A stretch of DNA of 64,000 bases from Zobellia nedashkovskayae (GCF_015330125.1 NZ_JADDXR010000002.1:4104685-4168684), one strand, 5' to 3'. Positions 1-10,100 are shown, counted from the first letter of the stretch. Notes: generated by a model not told the origin, from the letters alone. A program made the numbers and translations.

Positions 1-281
1 ATGACTATTTAGCCACTATAAACACTAGTGTTAACCTATGGAAATGGATTGAGGTCTATAGCGATTTGGGTTATGTCAAGAATAAAGGTGTAAACGGGAA
101 ATTCGTATATGATTCCGGGGTTAGATTAAACCTTCTTACAGACTATTTTGAATTATACCTTCCGGTGTATTCCAATAACGGATGGGAAGTCTCACAGCCC
201 AACTATGGAGAGAAAATTAGATTTATTGTCACTGTGAGTCCAAAAACGTTAATTGGCCTGTTCACACGGAAATGGTTTTAA
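1..281 (+). CDS. C-terminal end of a probable M1-family metallopeptidase (5' part outside window)
   Basis: Frame 3 is open from base 3 to the TAA at 279-281, so the gene begins before the window; the first in-window ATG at 66 is internal. About 92 residues are visible. The end of the protein (FELYLPVYSNNG, then YGEKIRFIVTVSP and LFTRKWF) resembles the C-terminal tail of large flavobacterial M1/gluzincin metallopeptidases. No catalytic motif (HExxH) is in view, so the family call rests only on tail similarity from memory. Confidence 0.5.
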   Translation, partial: DYLATINTSVNLWKWIEVYSDLGYVKNKGVNGKFVYDSGVRLNLLTDYFELYLPVYSNNGWEVSQPNYGEKIRFIVTVSPKTLIGLFTRKWF

Positions 282-446
282 TGTTTAGTTGTTGAATTCT
301 TAATAAAATCAATTTTTAGCAATATAAAATTATCAATACACTATTGATTTCCGTTCTTTTTTAAATATATTTTGATCAAGTATGTTCTGCAAGCATTGTA
401 AAAATGCTTCTAGTTTGTTATTTTTGTAAAAACTCGTAAAGCTTAA

Positions 447-2858
447 ATGGATACTTCGCCTAAAACAAGTAACGATATTACGTTTGATGATTTCAAAACC
501 CAAATCATAAGCGATTACAAAATTGCTGTTCTCAGCAGAACATGTAGTCTACTGGGGAGAAAAGAAGTTTTGACCGGCAAGGCAAAATTTGGAATCTTTG
601 GAGATGGAAAAGAGCTGCCCCAATTGGCAATGGCTCGGTCTTTTAAAGATGGTGACTTCAGAAGTGGGTATTACCGGGATCAGACTTTTATGATGGCCTT
701 GGGACTTTTGACCCCAAAAGATATTTTTCATGGTCTTTATGCTACAACTGATATAGAAAAGGAACCTATGAGTGCAGGTCGCCAAATGGGTGGCCACTAC
801 ATAACTCATAGTCTTAATGAAGACGGTAGCTGGAAAAACTTGATGAACCAAAAAAACAGTAGTGCAGATATTTCTTGTACTGCTGGCCAGATGCCTAGAT
901 TATTAGGCCTTGCACAAGCTTCCAAAGTATATAGAAACCTAAATGGTTTAGACGCTACTAAATTTTCCAACAAAGGGAACGAAGTTGCCTGGGGTACTAT
1001 TGGTAATGCCAGTACAAGTGAAGGCATGTTTTTAGAAACAATCAATGCTGCAGGAGTACTTCAGGTACCTATGGTAATAAGTATTTGGGATGATGAATAT
1101 GGTATATCTGTACCAGCAAAATTCCATACGACAAAAGAAGATATTTCAGAAATACTAAGTGGCTTTAAACGTACTGAAGAACAGAACGGTTACGAAATAT
1201 TTAAAGTTAAGGGATGGGATTATACTGCCCTCATGCACGCTTACGAAAACGCTGCGGATATAGCTAGGGATGAACATGTACCTGTTATTATTCACGTAAC
1301 AGAACTTACCCAACCACAAGGTCATTCATCTTCTGGTTCTCATGAACGCTATAAGAACGAGGAAAGACTAGACTGGGAAAAAGAAAACGATTGTAATAAG
1401 CAGTTTCGTGAATGGATACTAGAAACCGGTATTACCACGGACGAGGAGCTAAAAGTAATTGAAAAGAATATTGTTAGAGAAGTGCGCTCTGCAAAAAGAG
1501 AGGCTTGGTCCGAATATTTAGAAAACCATAAAGCTCTTAAGAAAAACTTAGTTGTTTTACTGGATAGCGCTTCGCTAAAAAGTCAAAACAAAAACTTTAT
1601 CGTTAAGGTTAAAAATGACCTTATAGCGATTGAAGAACCTATTAAAAAGGATTTGGCCGTAAGTTCCAGAAAAGCACTTAGATATTTGATTGGAGAGTCA
1701 TTTCCTGAGAAACAAGAACTTTTACAATGGACTAACACATTCCTTAAGGAAACGCAACCGTTATATAGCGCTAATTTGTACAATGATGGGCCAACAGGAG
1801 CTTTAAGCGTTGCGGAAGTGAAACCGGAATATGCGGAAACTACTGAAAATGTTGATGGCCGTGTTATTCTGCGAGATAATTTTGATAAAATATTTGAAAA
1901 ATATCCGAATACCTTAGTTTTTGGTGAAGATAGCGGTGCTATAGGAGATGTTAATCAAGGGCTTGAAGGACTACAGAATAAATTTGGGAAAATTAGAGTG
2001 GCTGATACCGGCATACGCGAAACTACCATTATTGGACAAGGTACAGGAATGGCAATGAGAGGACTTCGCCCAATTGCAGAAATTCAATATCTAGATTATA
2101 TTTTTTACGCCCTATCTACTTTAACAGATGATGTAGCCTGTTTAAGGTACCGTACTTTTGGGAAGCAGAAAGCGCCATTGATAGTGCGAACAAGAGGCCA
2201 CCGTCTTGAAGGCATCTGGCATTCGGGTTCTCCTATGGGAACGCTAATTCACGCTTTACGGGGCATGTACATTCTATCACCTAGAAATATGACACAAGCG
2301 GCCGGTTTCTATAACACGCTTTTAAAAACCGATGAGCCTGCTTTAGTAATCGAAAGTTTAAATGGTTACAGGCTGAAAGAACAAAAACCTATAAATTTAG
2401 GGGAATTCTGTACGCCTATTGGTAAAGTTGAAACGATTAAAGAAGGAACCGATATTACACTAGTTTCTTATGGTTCCACACTTAGAATTGTAGTACAAGC
2501 GGCAGAAGAACTAAAAGAAGTAGGTATTGATGCTGAAGTAATAGATGCACAGACCTTATTACCTTTTGATGTGCACCATGACACTTTAGAGAGTATTAAG
2601 AAAACAAATAGATTACTTGTAATAGATGAAGATGTTCCCGGTGGATGTTCGGCTTACTTGCTCAACGAAATCATTGAAAAACAAGGAGCATATGCATATT
2701 TAGATTCTGCTCCTCAGACACTGACTTCAAAAGCTCACAGACCTGCTTATGGTACTGATGGTGATTATTTCTCAAAACCAAATGCCGAAGATGTCTTTGA
2801 AAGGGTATATAATATCATGAATGAATTAGACCCGGAAAGCTTTCCAGAAATACGTTAA
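447..2858 (+). CDS. Fused 2-oxoacid (branched-chain type) dehydrogenase E1, alpha and beta subunits in one chain
   Basis: This 803-residue protein is a thiamine-diphosphate-dependent E1 that decarboxylates a 2-oxoacid and transfers the acyl group to lipoyl-E2. Residues about 20-380 are the E1-alpha half, with the TPP-binding stretch GTIGNASTSEG near 183-193 followed by the DDEYGIS segment. Residues about 455-803 are the E1-beta half (FGEDSG, DTGIRE, then the transketolase C-terminal domain with DAQTLLPFD and DEDVPGG). Two-chain enzymes have these as separate genes; the fusion is common in Bacteroidota and probably serves branched-chain amino acid catabolism, and hence branched fatty acid primers. 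No E2 or E3 gene is adjacent, so the exact substrate is inferred. Confidence 0.9.
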   Translation: MDTSPKTSNDITFDDFKTQIISDYKIAVLSRTCSLLGRKEVLTGKAKFGIFGDGKELPQLAMARSFKDGDFRSGYYRDQTFMMALGLLTPKDIFHGLYATTDIEKEPMSAGRQMGGHYITHSLNEDGSWKNLMNQKNSSADISCTAGQMPRLLGLAQASKVYRNLNGLDATKFSNKGNEVAWGTIGNASTSEGMFLETINAAGVLQVPMVISIWDDEYGISVPAKFHTTKEDISEILSGFKRTEEQNGYEIFKVKGWDYTALMHAYENAADIARDEHVPVIIHVTELTQPQGHSSSGSHERYKNEERLDWEKENDCNKQFREWILETGITTDEELKVIEKNIVREVRSAKREAWSEYLENHKALKKNLVVLLDSASLKSQNKNFIVKVKNDLIAIEEPIKKDLAVSSRKALRYLIGESFPEKQELLQWTNTFLKETQPLYSANLYNDGPTGALSVAEVKPEYAETTENVDGRVILRDNFDKIFEKYPNTLVFGEDSGAIGDVNQGLEGLQNKFGKIRVADTGIRETTIIGQGTGMAMRGLRPIAEIQYLDYIFYALSTLTDDVACLRYRTFGKQKAPLIVRTRGHRLEGIWHSGSPMGTLIHALRGMYILSPRNMTQAAGFYNTLLKTDEPALVIESLNGYRLKEQKPINLGEFCTPIGKVETIKEGTDITLVSYGSTLRIVVQAAEELKEVGIDAEVIDAQTLLPFDVHHDTLESIKKTNRLLVIDEDVPGGCSAYLLNEIIEKQGAYAYLDSAPQTLTSKAHRPAYGTDGDYFSKPNAEDVFERVYNIMNELDPESFPEIR

Positions 2859-3002
2859 CTATTTAGTTATCAAACTCATCTGCAAATAATAAATTAGCTT
2901 TGCTATAAAGCGTTATATACCTATGGGTTTATTTCTTTAAAATGCATTTGGGCAACTTCATAAAAATGAATACTTTTATAATTAAAGTAAATTCAAAAAC
3001 AC

Positions 3003-3377
3003 ATGTCCAACACACTTTTAAAAGATATTGGCTTAGCCCTATTACGAATAGCAGCATCTGCAATGATTGCTGTTCACGGATATGGAAAATTGCAAATGTT
3101 GATTAACGGTGCAGAATTTGCCGATCCCATTGGTATTGGCTCAACACCATCCTTGTTTTTAGCGGTACTAGCAGAATTTGTTTGTCCAATACTTATAATC
3201 TTTGGATTTAAAACTAGACTGTCTGCTATTCCCACGGCTATTACAATGGGAGTTGCAGCATTTATGGTACATGGAGCAGACCCTTTTCAAAAAAAAGAAC
3301 TTGCACTTATTTATTTTGTCATATTCGTCGCTATCATTCTCTTGGGGCCTGGAAAATACAGTATAGACAAAAGATAA
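3003..3377 (+). CDS. DoxX family membrane protein
   Basis: This 124-residue inner-membrane protein has about four hydrophobic segments. It shows the DoxX pattern: LRIAASAMIAVHGYGKLQ near the N terminus, then FLAVLAEFVCPILIIFGFKTRLSAIP. The family has been linked to quinone or thiol redox processes, but most members have no proven role. It stands alone, convergent with holA; the two stop codons are one base apart (3377 and 3379). Confidence 0.85.
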   Translation: MSNTLLKDIGLALLRIAASAMIAVHGYGKLQMLINGAEFADPIGIGSTPSLFLAVLAEFVCPILIIFGFKTRLSAIPTAITMGVAAFMVHGADPFQKKELALIYFVIFVAIILLGPGKYSIDKR

Positions 3378-3378
3378 T

Positions 3379-4380
3379 TTAGATAATCTTTACCAAAAGT
3401 TCCTTTAAGAGGTCTGCTTGCGAATTGACGTTAGCACCAACACCCTTCCCTTTTAAATCCATTTCACGAAGAGAAGATATAATACCACTTACCTTTTTCA
3501 TAGGGTAATTACGGGCCGCTGTTTGAAACTCACCAACAAAATAGGGGTTAATTCGCAATGCGCTTGCTACGCTCTTGGGAGAATGGTCGTTAAGACCGTG
3601 ATATTGTAAAAGTTGAGTAAAGAATGAATGTAACAAAGTTACGGTGAGCACAAAGGGATTATCCTTGGGGTTCTGAGAAAAATAATTAATAATACGCGTT
3701 GCCTTCAATACGTCTCTTTCTCCTATTGCCTTTTTGAGTTCAAAATTATTATAATCCTTGCTGATGCCTATATGGGCTTCTATATCCGCCGGTGTAATCT
3801 CACTCTGTTTAGGCAAAACCAATTGTAACTTTTCTATCTCTTTACTGATACGGCTTAAATCCGTACCTAAGTATTCGGTGAGCAAAATAGCTGCTTTGTG
3901 TGATATACTATAACCCCTACCCTGTAGGTTTTTCCTAATCCAATCAGAGACCTTATTTTCATACAGCTTTTTGCTTTCAAAAAGAACTCCTGCCTTTTGA
4001 ACGGACTTATATAACTTTTTACGCTTGTCTAGTTTTTTGTATTTATAACAAACCACTAGCACTGTAGACATCTGAGGATTATCAACATAGGACGTTAAGT
4101 CTTCTATAGTCCTAACAAGATGTTGCGCCTCTTTAACAATTACCACCTGGCGTTCGGCCATCATGGGGTATCGCTTTGCGTTGGCTACAATATCGTCTAT
4201 GGTAACATCTTTTCCATAAAGAACCATTTGGTTAAACCCCTTTTCCTCTTCAGCAAGAAGCTTTTTCTCAATGTAAGAGGCAATGGCATCAATATAATAG
4301 GGCTCCTCCCCAAATAAAAAATATATGGGTTTGATTTTGCCGTTTTTAATATCGGTAACTATTTGTTTTGCTTCATCCAT
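3379..4380 (-). CDS. holA: DNA polymerase III subunit delta (clamp loader)
   Basis: A 333-residue protein of the HolA family, the delta subunit that opens the beta sliding clamp inside the clamp-loader complex. The N terminus has the family signature (IKPIYFLFGEEPYYIDAIASYI, about residues 17-38). A degenerate AAA+ region follows (YPMMAERQVVIVKEAQHL), then the helical domain with LTEYLGTDLSRISKEIEKL near 170. Length is normal. It diverges from the HsdR-N-like gene at 4407 with a 26-base gap, so the two share a short promoter region. Confidence 0.92.
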   Translation of the reverse strand: MDEAKQIVTDIKNGKIKPIYFLFGEEPYYIDAIASYIEKKLLAEEEKGFNQMVLYGKDVTIDDIVANAKRYPMMAERQVVIVKEAQHLVRTIEDLTSYVDNPQMSTVLVVCYKYKKLDKRKKLYKSVQKAGVLFESKKLYENKVSDWIRKNLQGRGYSISHKAAILLTEYLGTDLSRISKEIEKLQLVLPKQSEITPADIEAHIGISKDYNNFELKKAIGERDVLKATRIINYFSQNPKDNPFVLTVTLLHSFFTQLLQYHGLNDHSPKSVASALRINPYFVGEFQTAARNYPMKKVSGIISSLREMDLKGKGVGANVNSQADLLKELLVKII

Positions 4381-4406
4381 CCAAAAAAAATCATCAAATT
4401 TGCTAA

Positions 4407-4853
4407 ATGGTACCCCTTAATTTTCCGGAGTATAAATTCCGTCTCAAAAGTAGCGAAAATAACGTACGCATTTTTGACAGCATACGCAAAAAATTTGTGG
4501 TATTGCAGCCAGAAGAATGGGTTAGACAACATGTGGTCAACTATTTGCTAGAAGAAAAAAGCTATCCAAAAAGTCTGGTAAACGTTGAGAAGCAATTGGT
4601 TATAAACAATATTAAGAAAAGATATGATATTGTTGTTTTTAATTCGGACGGCAGTATTCACATCTTGGTAGAATGCAAAGCTCCACAAATTAATATAGAT
4701 CAAACCACTTTTGACCAAATAGCACGTTACAATCTTGAATTAAAGGCCGATTATCTTATGGTAACCAATGGACTTGATCATTTTTATTGCAAAATGGATT
4801 TTACTTCAGAAAAATACACGTTTCTCAGGGATATTCCTGATTTTAGCCGTTAA
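4407..4853 (+). CDS. Stand-alone HsdR N-terminal-like (PD-(D/E)XK fold) protein
   Basis: This 148-residue protein corresponds to the N-terminal nuclease domain of type I restriction R subunits. The PD-(D/E)XK-type residues are visible: D in KRYDIVVFNSDGS, then E and K in ILVECKAPQ, followed by a conserved Q (TTFDQIARYN). There is no helicase domain and no methylase or specificity gene nearby, so it is not part of a restriction system here. Such short proteins occur beside holA in many flavobacteria; their role is unknown. The glycosyltransferase follows after 12 bases. Confidence 0.8.
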   Translation: MVPLNFPEYKFRLKSSENNVRIFDSIRKKFVVLQPEEWVRQHVVNYLLEEKSYPKSLVNVEKQLVINNIKKRYDIVVFNSDGSIHILVECKAPQINIDQTTFDQIARYNLELKADYLMVTNGLDHFYCKMDFTSEKYTFLRDIPDFSR

Positions 4854-4865
4854 TTTGCGATCGTT

Positions 4866-5867
4866 TTGCGTATTGCTGTCGTCATATTAAATTGGAATGG
4901 AGAGGTTCTTCTTGAAAGATACTTGCCCTCTGTTGTGCAACACTCCGGTGACGCAGAAATCTACGTTGTGGATAATGCCTCTACAGATAATTCAGTTGCT
5001 TTTATCAAAACCAATTATCCTTCCGTCAAAATTGTTCAGAATAGCGAGAACGGTGGCTTCACAAAAGGATATAATGATGGGCTAAAAAGTATAGATGCCG
5101 ATATTTATTGTCTTTTAAATTCTGATATAGAAGTAACCGAAGGCTGGTTACCACCCATTTTAAAAGTCTTTTCTGAAAATAAGGAGATTGCTATCGTACA
5201 GCCAAAAATTCTGGACCTCATGCGTCCTGATCATTTTGAATATGCAGGAGCAGGAGGAGGATTTATAGATCAATTAGGGTATCCTTTTTGCAGGGGACGT
5301 ATCTTCCAAGACCTTGAAAAGGATAATGGACAGTATGATGACGTTACCGAAATTTTTTGGGCGACCGGAGCATGCATGTTCATTAAAAAAGAGGTCTATT
5401 GGGAACTCAATGGATTTGATGAACATTATTTTGCTCACCAAGAAGAGGTTGATTTATGTTGGAGAGCTAAGAACAATGGGCACAAGGTATTTTATGTTGG
5501 TACTTCTAAAGTATATCATCTGGGAGGTTCTACTCTTAGTAATATGAATCCCAAGAAGACCTATCTAAATTTTAGAAACTCTCTTTTCTCTATTACCAAG
5601 AATTTACCAAGAAGAAAAGCATTGACGATTATTATGCTACGTCTACTACTAGATGGGATTGCAGCAGTTCGTTTTATCTTTCAATTCAGATTCAGACATT
5701 GCTTAGCAATTTTAAAGGCACATTTAAGCTTTTACAGACATTTTAGAAAAATGTACAAAAGAAGGGAAAAAGCCAATTTTATCCAAAAATACTACTATAC
5801 GAAGTCCATTGTATGGCAGCATTTCGTACATCATGTAAAGAATTTTAACGATTTAGTAAAACATTAA
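4866..5867 (+). CDS. Family 2 glycosyltransferase with C-terminal membrane-associated segment
   Basis: This 333-residue GT2 enzyme transfers a sugar from a nucleotide sugar. The N terminus has the GT-A start (RIAVVILNWNG). A VDNASTDNSV motif follows near 37, then a DxD-like site in LLNSDIEVTEGWL near 107 and FDEHYFAHQEEVDLCWRAK near 190, typical of rhamnosyltransferase-like GT2 proteins. The only sensible start is TTG at 4866, because the GT-A strand begins at the next codon and no ATG lies upstream in frame close by. The C-terminal third is basic with a hydrophobic stretch, probably touching the inner membrane. The acceptor is unknown. Confidence 0.88.
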   Translation: MRIAVVILNWNGEVLLERYLPSVVQHSGDAEIYVVDNASTDNSVAFIKTNYPSVKIVQNSENGGFTKGYNDGLKSIDADIYCLLNSDIEVTEGWLPPILKVFSENKEIAIVQPKILDLMRPDHFEYAGAGGGFIDQLGYPFCRGRIFQDLEKDNGQYDDVTEIFWATGACMFIKKEVYWELNGFDEHYFAHQEEVDLCWRAKNNGHKVFYVGTSKVYHLGGSTLSNMNPKKTYLNFRNSLFSITKNLPRRKALTIIMLRLLLDGIAAVRFIFQFRFRHCLAILKAHLSFYRHFRKMYKRREKANFIQKYYYTKSIVWQHFVHHVKNFNDLVKH

Positions 5868-5970
5868 CTAATTTTACAAATACTACCTTTGTCGATTATC
5901 TAATTTTGTCTCTTATTGACTTTAGTTAAAAAATCAAATAACAATCATTAAATACTTAGTAACTCTCATT

Positions 5971-6825
5971 ATGAAAAAATTAATTTTAGGCTGTTTAGGA
6001 GTGACCATGTTGTTGTCTTCGTGTGTATCACAAAAGAAGTATACTGATTTAGAATCAAAACATAAAGAAGCACAAGATCTTTTAAATTCCGCAACGGTTA
6101 AATTGAACGATTGTTTAGAAGAAAAGGCTACTACCGGTTCTAGACTTAAAACGTTACAAGATCAAAATGCATTCTTAAAAGCAAATAATCAAGAGTTGAT
6201 TAATAATATGGGGAACTTGACTACCTTAACTTCAAAAGGTGCCGAGAATCTTGAAAAATCTTTAGAAAGCTTACAAGAGAAAGATCTTACCATACGTAAA
6301 TTGCAAGATGCCATCACTAGAAGAGATTCTGTAAACCTTTCTTTGGTACAGAGCTTAAAAGGTGTTTTGGGTAATTTAGATGACGAAGACATCCAGATCA
6401 GCGTTGAGAAAGGTGTTGTTTTTGTTTCTATATCTGATAAATTATTGTTCAGTAGCGGTAGCTACAATGTTACTAACAGAGCAAAAGAAATTCTTGGTAA
6501 AGTTGCACAGGTTGTAAACAACAAGCCAGATTTTGAATTCATGGTAGAAGGTCACACTGATGATGTACCTTACGGAAGACATGGTGTTCTTTTGGACAAC
6601 TGGGATTTAAGTGTAAAACGTGCTACAGCAGTAGTTAGAATTTTACAGAACGATTACAATGTTGATCCTAAGCGTATGACAGCTGCAGGTAGAGCGGAAT
6701 TTATTCCTGTTTCTACAACTGAAAAATCTAAAAACAGAAGAACACGTATTGTGGTACTTCCAAAAATTGATCAGTTCTACAGTATGATCGAAGAAGGTAT
6801 GGATGATCCTGCTATCAACAACTAA
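5971..6825 (+). CDS. OmpA family lipoprotein
   Basis: A 284-residue outer-membrane lipoprotein that binds peptidoglycan. The signal peptide ends in a lipobox (MLLSSC, Cys near residue 18). Residues about 25-120 form a heptad-rich coiled coil with many Lys, Glu and Leu. Residues about 145-265 are the OmpA peptidoglycan-binding domain, with VEGHTDDVPYG near 192 and NRRTRIVV near the end. It is transcribed alone and followed by a strong terminator at 6846-6879. Confidence 0.93.
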   Translation: MKKLILGCLGVTMLLSSCVSQKKYTDLESKHKEAQDLLNSATVKLNDCLEEKATTGSRLKTLQDQNAFLKANNQELINNMGNLTTLTSKGAENLEKSLESLQEKDLTIRKLQDAITRRDSVNLSLVQSLKGVLGNLDDEDIQISVEKGVVFVSISDKLLFSSGSYNVTNRAKEILGKVAQVVNNKPDFEFMVEGHTDDVPYGRHGVLLDNWDLSVKRATAVVRILQNDYNVDPKRMTAAGRAEFIPVSTTEKSKNRRTRIVVLPKIDQFYSMIEEGMDDPAINN

Positions 6826-6845
6826 GCAGTAACTATAGCATAAAT

Positions 6846-6879
6846 AAAAACCGCAACTTTATAAGTTGCGGTTTTTTTA
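6846..6879 (+). terminator. Rho-independent terminator after the OmpA lipoprotein gene
   Basis: A perfect 9-base stem (CCGCAACTT / AAGTTGCGG) with a 3-base loop is flanked by A-rich DNA upstream and a T7 run downstream. Confidence 0.92.
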
Positions 6880-6915
6880 TGTCCTGGTGTTAGATTTCCG
6901 AGATTATACTTCCTT

Positions 6916-7536
6916 TTATAATATATCAATATCTCCTTTACCCTCTCTAATAACCCGGGGTTCGCCATCAGATAAATCAATTATCGTTGAAGCTACATTA
7001 TCTCCATAACCCCCATCAATTACTATATCTACCAAGTTTTCCCACTTTTCAAAAATAAGTTCAGGATCGGTAGTATACTCAAGCAAATCATCTTCATCGC
7101 GAATGGAAGTTGACACTATAGGATTCCCAAGAGCTTCTACAAGCGCTTTTGCTATAGAATTATCCGGGACTCTAATACCTACGGTCTTCTTCTTTTTAAA
7201 GTCCTTAGGTAGGTTTGTATTACCAGGGAGAATAAAAGTATAAGGTCCTGGCAGCGCCCTTTTAAGTATTTTAAAAGTAGCCGTATCTATTTGCTTCACA
7301 TAATCAGAGAGATTGCTTAAATCCGCACAGATAAAAGAAAAATTAGCCTTAGCTAACTTTATACCTTTAATCCGGGCTATCTTCTCTAACGCTCTCGATT
7401 TGGTAATATCGCAACCCAAACCGTATACAGTATCTGTTGGATAAATAACTAAACCACCTTTCTGCAGCACATCCACTACCCTTTTTATTTCTTTAGGGTT
7501 TGGATTCTCTTCGTATATTTTTATAAAATCTGCCAT
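6916..7536 (-). CDS. L-threonylcarbamoyladenylate synthase family protein (Sua5/YciO/YrdC)
   Basis: A 206-residue YrdC-fold protein. Family members make threonylcarbamoyl-AMP from threonine, bicarbonate and ATP for the t6A modification of tRNAs that read ANN codons. The signatures are GGLVIYPTDTVYGLGCD near residues 27-43, RALPGPYTFIL near 108 and a later VGIRVPDN. It lacks the extra Sua5 C-terminal domain, so it is of the short YrdC/YciO type. The YciO subgroup has unclear activity, so enzyme identity is likely but not certain. Confidence 0.85.
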   Translation of the reverse strand: MADFIKIYEENPNPKEIKRVVDVLQKGGLVIYPTDTVYGLGCDITKSRALEKIARIKGIKLAKANFSFICADLSNLSDYVKQIDTATFKILKRALPGPYTFILPGNTNLPKDFKKKKTVGIRVPDNSIAKALVEALGNPIVSTSIRDEDDLLEYTTDPELIFEKWENLVDIVIDGGYGDNVASTIIDLSDGEPRVIREGKGDIDIL

Positions 7537-7669
7537 TTTTTTAACCTAATCACTATATAAAATAAATTTTTTACTACTAGTGTTTGCTCTTTATAAAATC
7601 GATTTTTAACCTATTAAATCTCTTCACATGGAGAATGGATTCAGAAAAAATATAATTCTAAAACCAATT

Positions 7670-10000
7670 TTACGAAATGACCTCCAGCTTAGCAAAACGA
7701 AGCAAGAGTTTTTTTATATCTCCTTTTACAAACTGAATTTCTGCTTTTCTATCATTCCCTACTCCTTCTATTTTAATTACTTTTCCACGACCAAAACGAG
7801 TATGGTTTATGATACTACCCTCCGCTAAATTTGGGTCTACCATATTGGTATTCCCAATAGGAGTAGCCAGTTCAGGTTTTAATTTCCTAAGTTTCCTAAG
7901 TTGACCTTCGTTAGGTTTTTTACTACTAGGTGGTGGTGTTCCTTTGGTAGGTTTACCTTGCCGCAACCTACTTTTATCAATTTCTCCGAAAATATCGTTA
8001 TCCACCAGTGGTTTGTAACGGTAACCTGTATCGATTGGAGTGAGATTCTCTACATACTTCTCATCTATTTCCTCTAAAAACCGACTAGGTTCTGCGTCTA
8101 TCAATTTACCCCATCGGTATCTATTTTGAGTATAAGTAAGATATGCCTGTTTTTCTGCACGTGTAAGAGCCACGTAGAATAACCTTCGCTCCTCCTCCAG
8201 TTCGCTCCGGGTGTTCATACTCATTCCCGAAGGGAATAAATCTTCTTCCATACCCACGATATAAACGTATGGGAATTCAAGTCCCTTAGCCAAGTGAATG
8301 GTCATAAGGGCAACACGGTCATCATCTCCTTTATCATTGTCTAAATCTGTTGCCAAGGCCACATCTTCAAGAAATTCACCTATGCTTCCTGTAGCATCGG
8401 CAATTTCCACCTGTCCTTCTACAAAATCTTTAATACCGTTAAGTAGCTCTTCGATATTCTCCATTTTACCAATACCTTCTGGAGTTCCATCTTTTTTAAA
8501 CTCTAAAAGAATACCCGATTTCTTGGCCACATGTTCAGCCATGACAAAAGCATCCGCAGTTTGGTTCATGATCTGAAAACTTTGTATCATAGTAGTAAAG
8601 TCCTGTAGCTTTCGTTGCGTACCACTATTGATTTTCAGATTAATTTTATCAAGATTCTGAATCACCTCAAAAATGGAACGGTTATAATGGTTGGCGGCAA
8701 CCGTTAATTTATCCAAAGTAGTTTGACCGATACCCCTTGTAGGAAAATTGATTATTCGCTTAAGTGCTTCTTCATCCTTAGGATTAATGACCAAACGCAA
8801 ATAACTCAACACATCTTTTATCTCTTTTCGCTGATAAAAAGAAAGTCCACCGTAAATACGATAAGGAATATCACGCTTTCGTAACGCGTCTTCCATAGCA
8901 CGTGATTGCGAGTTGGTACGATAGAGTATGGCAAATTCACCGTTACCCAATTGCTCGTTCATCTTATGGTCCCAAATGGAACCAGCCACAAACCTACCTT
9001 CTTCGGCATCAGTTGTACTTCGATGTATCTTAATGCTTGAACCGTCATCATTTGATGTCCAAACTATTTTCTCTAGCTGCTCTTTATTCTTTGCGATAAT
9101 TGAGTTTGCCGCATTTACTATATTTCTTGTGGATCTATAATTTTGCTCTAAGCGATACATGCCCACATTATCATAATCTTTCTGAAAGTTTAAAATGTTA
9201 CTAATATTCGCCCCGCGAAACGAATAAATACTCTGTGCATCATCACCCACCACACAAATGTTATGAAAACGGTCTGCTAGTGCTTTTACAATAAGATATT
9301 GCGAGTGGTTGGTATCTTGGTACTCATCTACCAAAATGTAGCGGAACCTATCTTGATACTTAGCTAATACTTCAGGAAAACGATTTAAAAGTTCGTTCGT
9401 ACGAAGTAGAAGGTCATCAAAATCCATAGCGCCCGCTTTAAAACAGCGATCCACATAGTTTTGGTATATTTCTCCCATTCTGGGTTTTTTGGCCATAGCA
9501 TCTGCCTCTACCAAATCAGGGTCTTTCAAATAAGCTTTAACGGTTATTAAACTGTTTTTAAATGACGAGATACGATTTTGTACCTGTTTATACTTGTAAA
9601 TATCCTTATCAAGACCCATTTCCTTTATAATGGAAGCTAATAGCCGTTGCGAATCTTGCGTATCGTAAATAGTGAAATTGCTAGGAAAACCCAGTTTATC
9701 GCCATCAAACCGGAGTAACTTGGCAAAAACGGAGTGGAACGTACCCATCCAAAGGTTTTTAGTCTCCGACTTCCCTGCTATCTTGGCAATACGTTCTTTC
9801 ATTTCACGCGCTGCCTTATTGGTAAAGGTTAATGCCAGGATATTAAAAGGATCAACACCTTGCTGCATTAAATACGCGATACGATAGGTAAGAACCCTTG
9901 TTTTGCCTGAGCCAGCTCCTGCGATAACCATTAACGGTCCATCTTTGTGTAGAACGGGTGCTCTTTGGGCATCGTTCAATTCATCTATGAAATTCTTCAA
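7670..10000 (-). CDS. UvrD/PcrA-type 3'-5' DNA helicase
   Basis: A 776-residue superfamily 1A helicase for DNA repair and replication restart. Walker A GAGSGKT lies at residues 28-34. Motif Ia (TFTNKAAREM), Walker B DEYQDTN with VVGDDAQSIYSFRGA, motif IV (YRTNSQSRAMEDAL), motif V (VALMTIHLAKGLEFPYVYIVGMEEDLFP) and motif VI (EERRLFYVALTRAEK) all follow in order. The C-terminal about 60 residues (HTRFGRGKVIKIEG) form the small PcrA-like tail that in homologues contacts RNA polymerase. Length and motifs are complete. Confidence 0.94.
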   Translation of the reverse strand: MKNFIDELNDAQRAPVLHKDGPLMVIAGAGSGKTRVLTYRIAYLMQQGVDPFNILALTFTNKAAREMKERIAKIAGKSETKNLWMGTFHSVFAKLLRFDGDKLGFPSNFTIYDTQDSQRLLASIIKEMGLDKDIYKYKQVQNRISSFKNSLITVKAYLKDPDLVEADAMAKKPRMGEIYQNYVDRCFKAGAMDFDDLLLRTNELLNRFPEVLAKYQDRFRYILVDEYQDTNHSQYLIVKALADRFHNICVVGDDAQSIYSFRGANISNILNFQKDYDNVGMYRLEQNYRSTRNIVNAANSIIAKNKEQLEKIVWTSNDDGSSIKIHRSTTDAEEGRFVAGSIWDHKMNEQLGNGEFAILYRTNSQSRAMEDALRKRDIPYRIYGGLSFYQRKEIKDVLSYLRLVINPKDEEALKRIINFPTRGIGQTTLDKLTVAANHYNRSIFEVIQNLDKINLKINSGTQRKLQDFTTMIQSFQIMNQTADAFVMAEHVAKKSGILLEFKKDGTPEGIGKMENIEELLNGIKDFVEGQVEIADATGSIGEFLEDVALATDLDNDKGDDDRVALMTIHLAKGLEFPYVYIVGMEEDLFPSGMSMNTRSELEEERRLFYVALTRAEKQAYLTYTQNRYRWGKLIDAEPSRFLEEIDEKYVENLTPIDTGYRYKPLVDNDIFGEIDKSRLRQGKPTKGTPPPSSKKPNEGQLRKLRKLKPELATPIGNTNMVDPNLAEGSIINHTRFGRGKVIKIEGVGNDRKAEIQFVKGDIKKLLLRFAKLEVIS

Positions 10001-10100
10001 TTTACTAGAGTGTTTTTTAGAATTGTGAATTTAACCATAAATAGGCTTATCCTAAAATGATGTTGATTTCTTTTATAAACAGAAAGGCTATTTATAAATA

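Noticed and set aside
4407..4853. Type I restriction-modification system
   Set aside because: Only the N-terminal HsdR-like domain is present; no helicase domain, HsdM or HsdS gene lies in the window.
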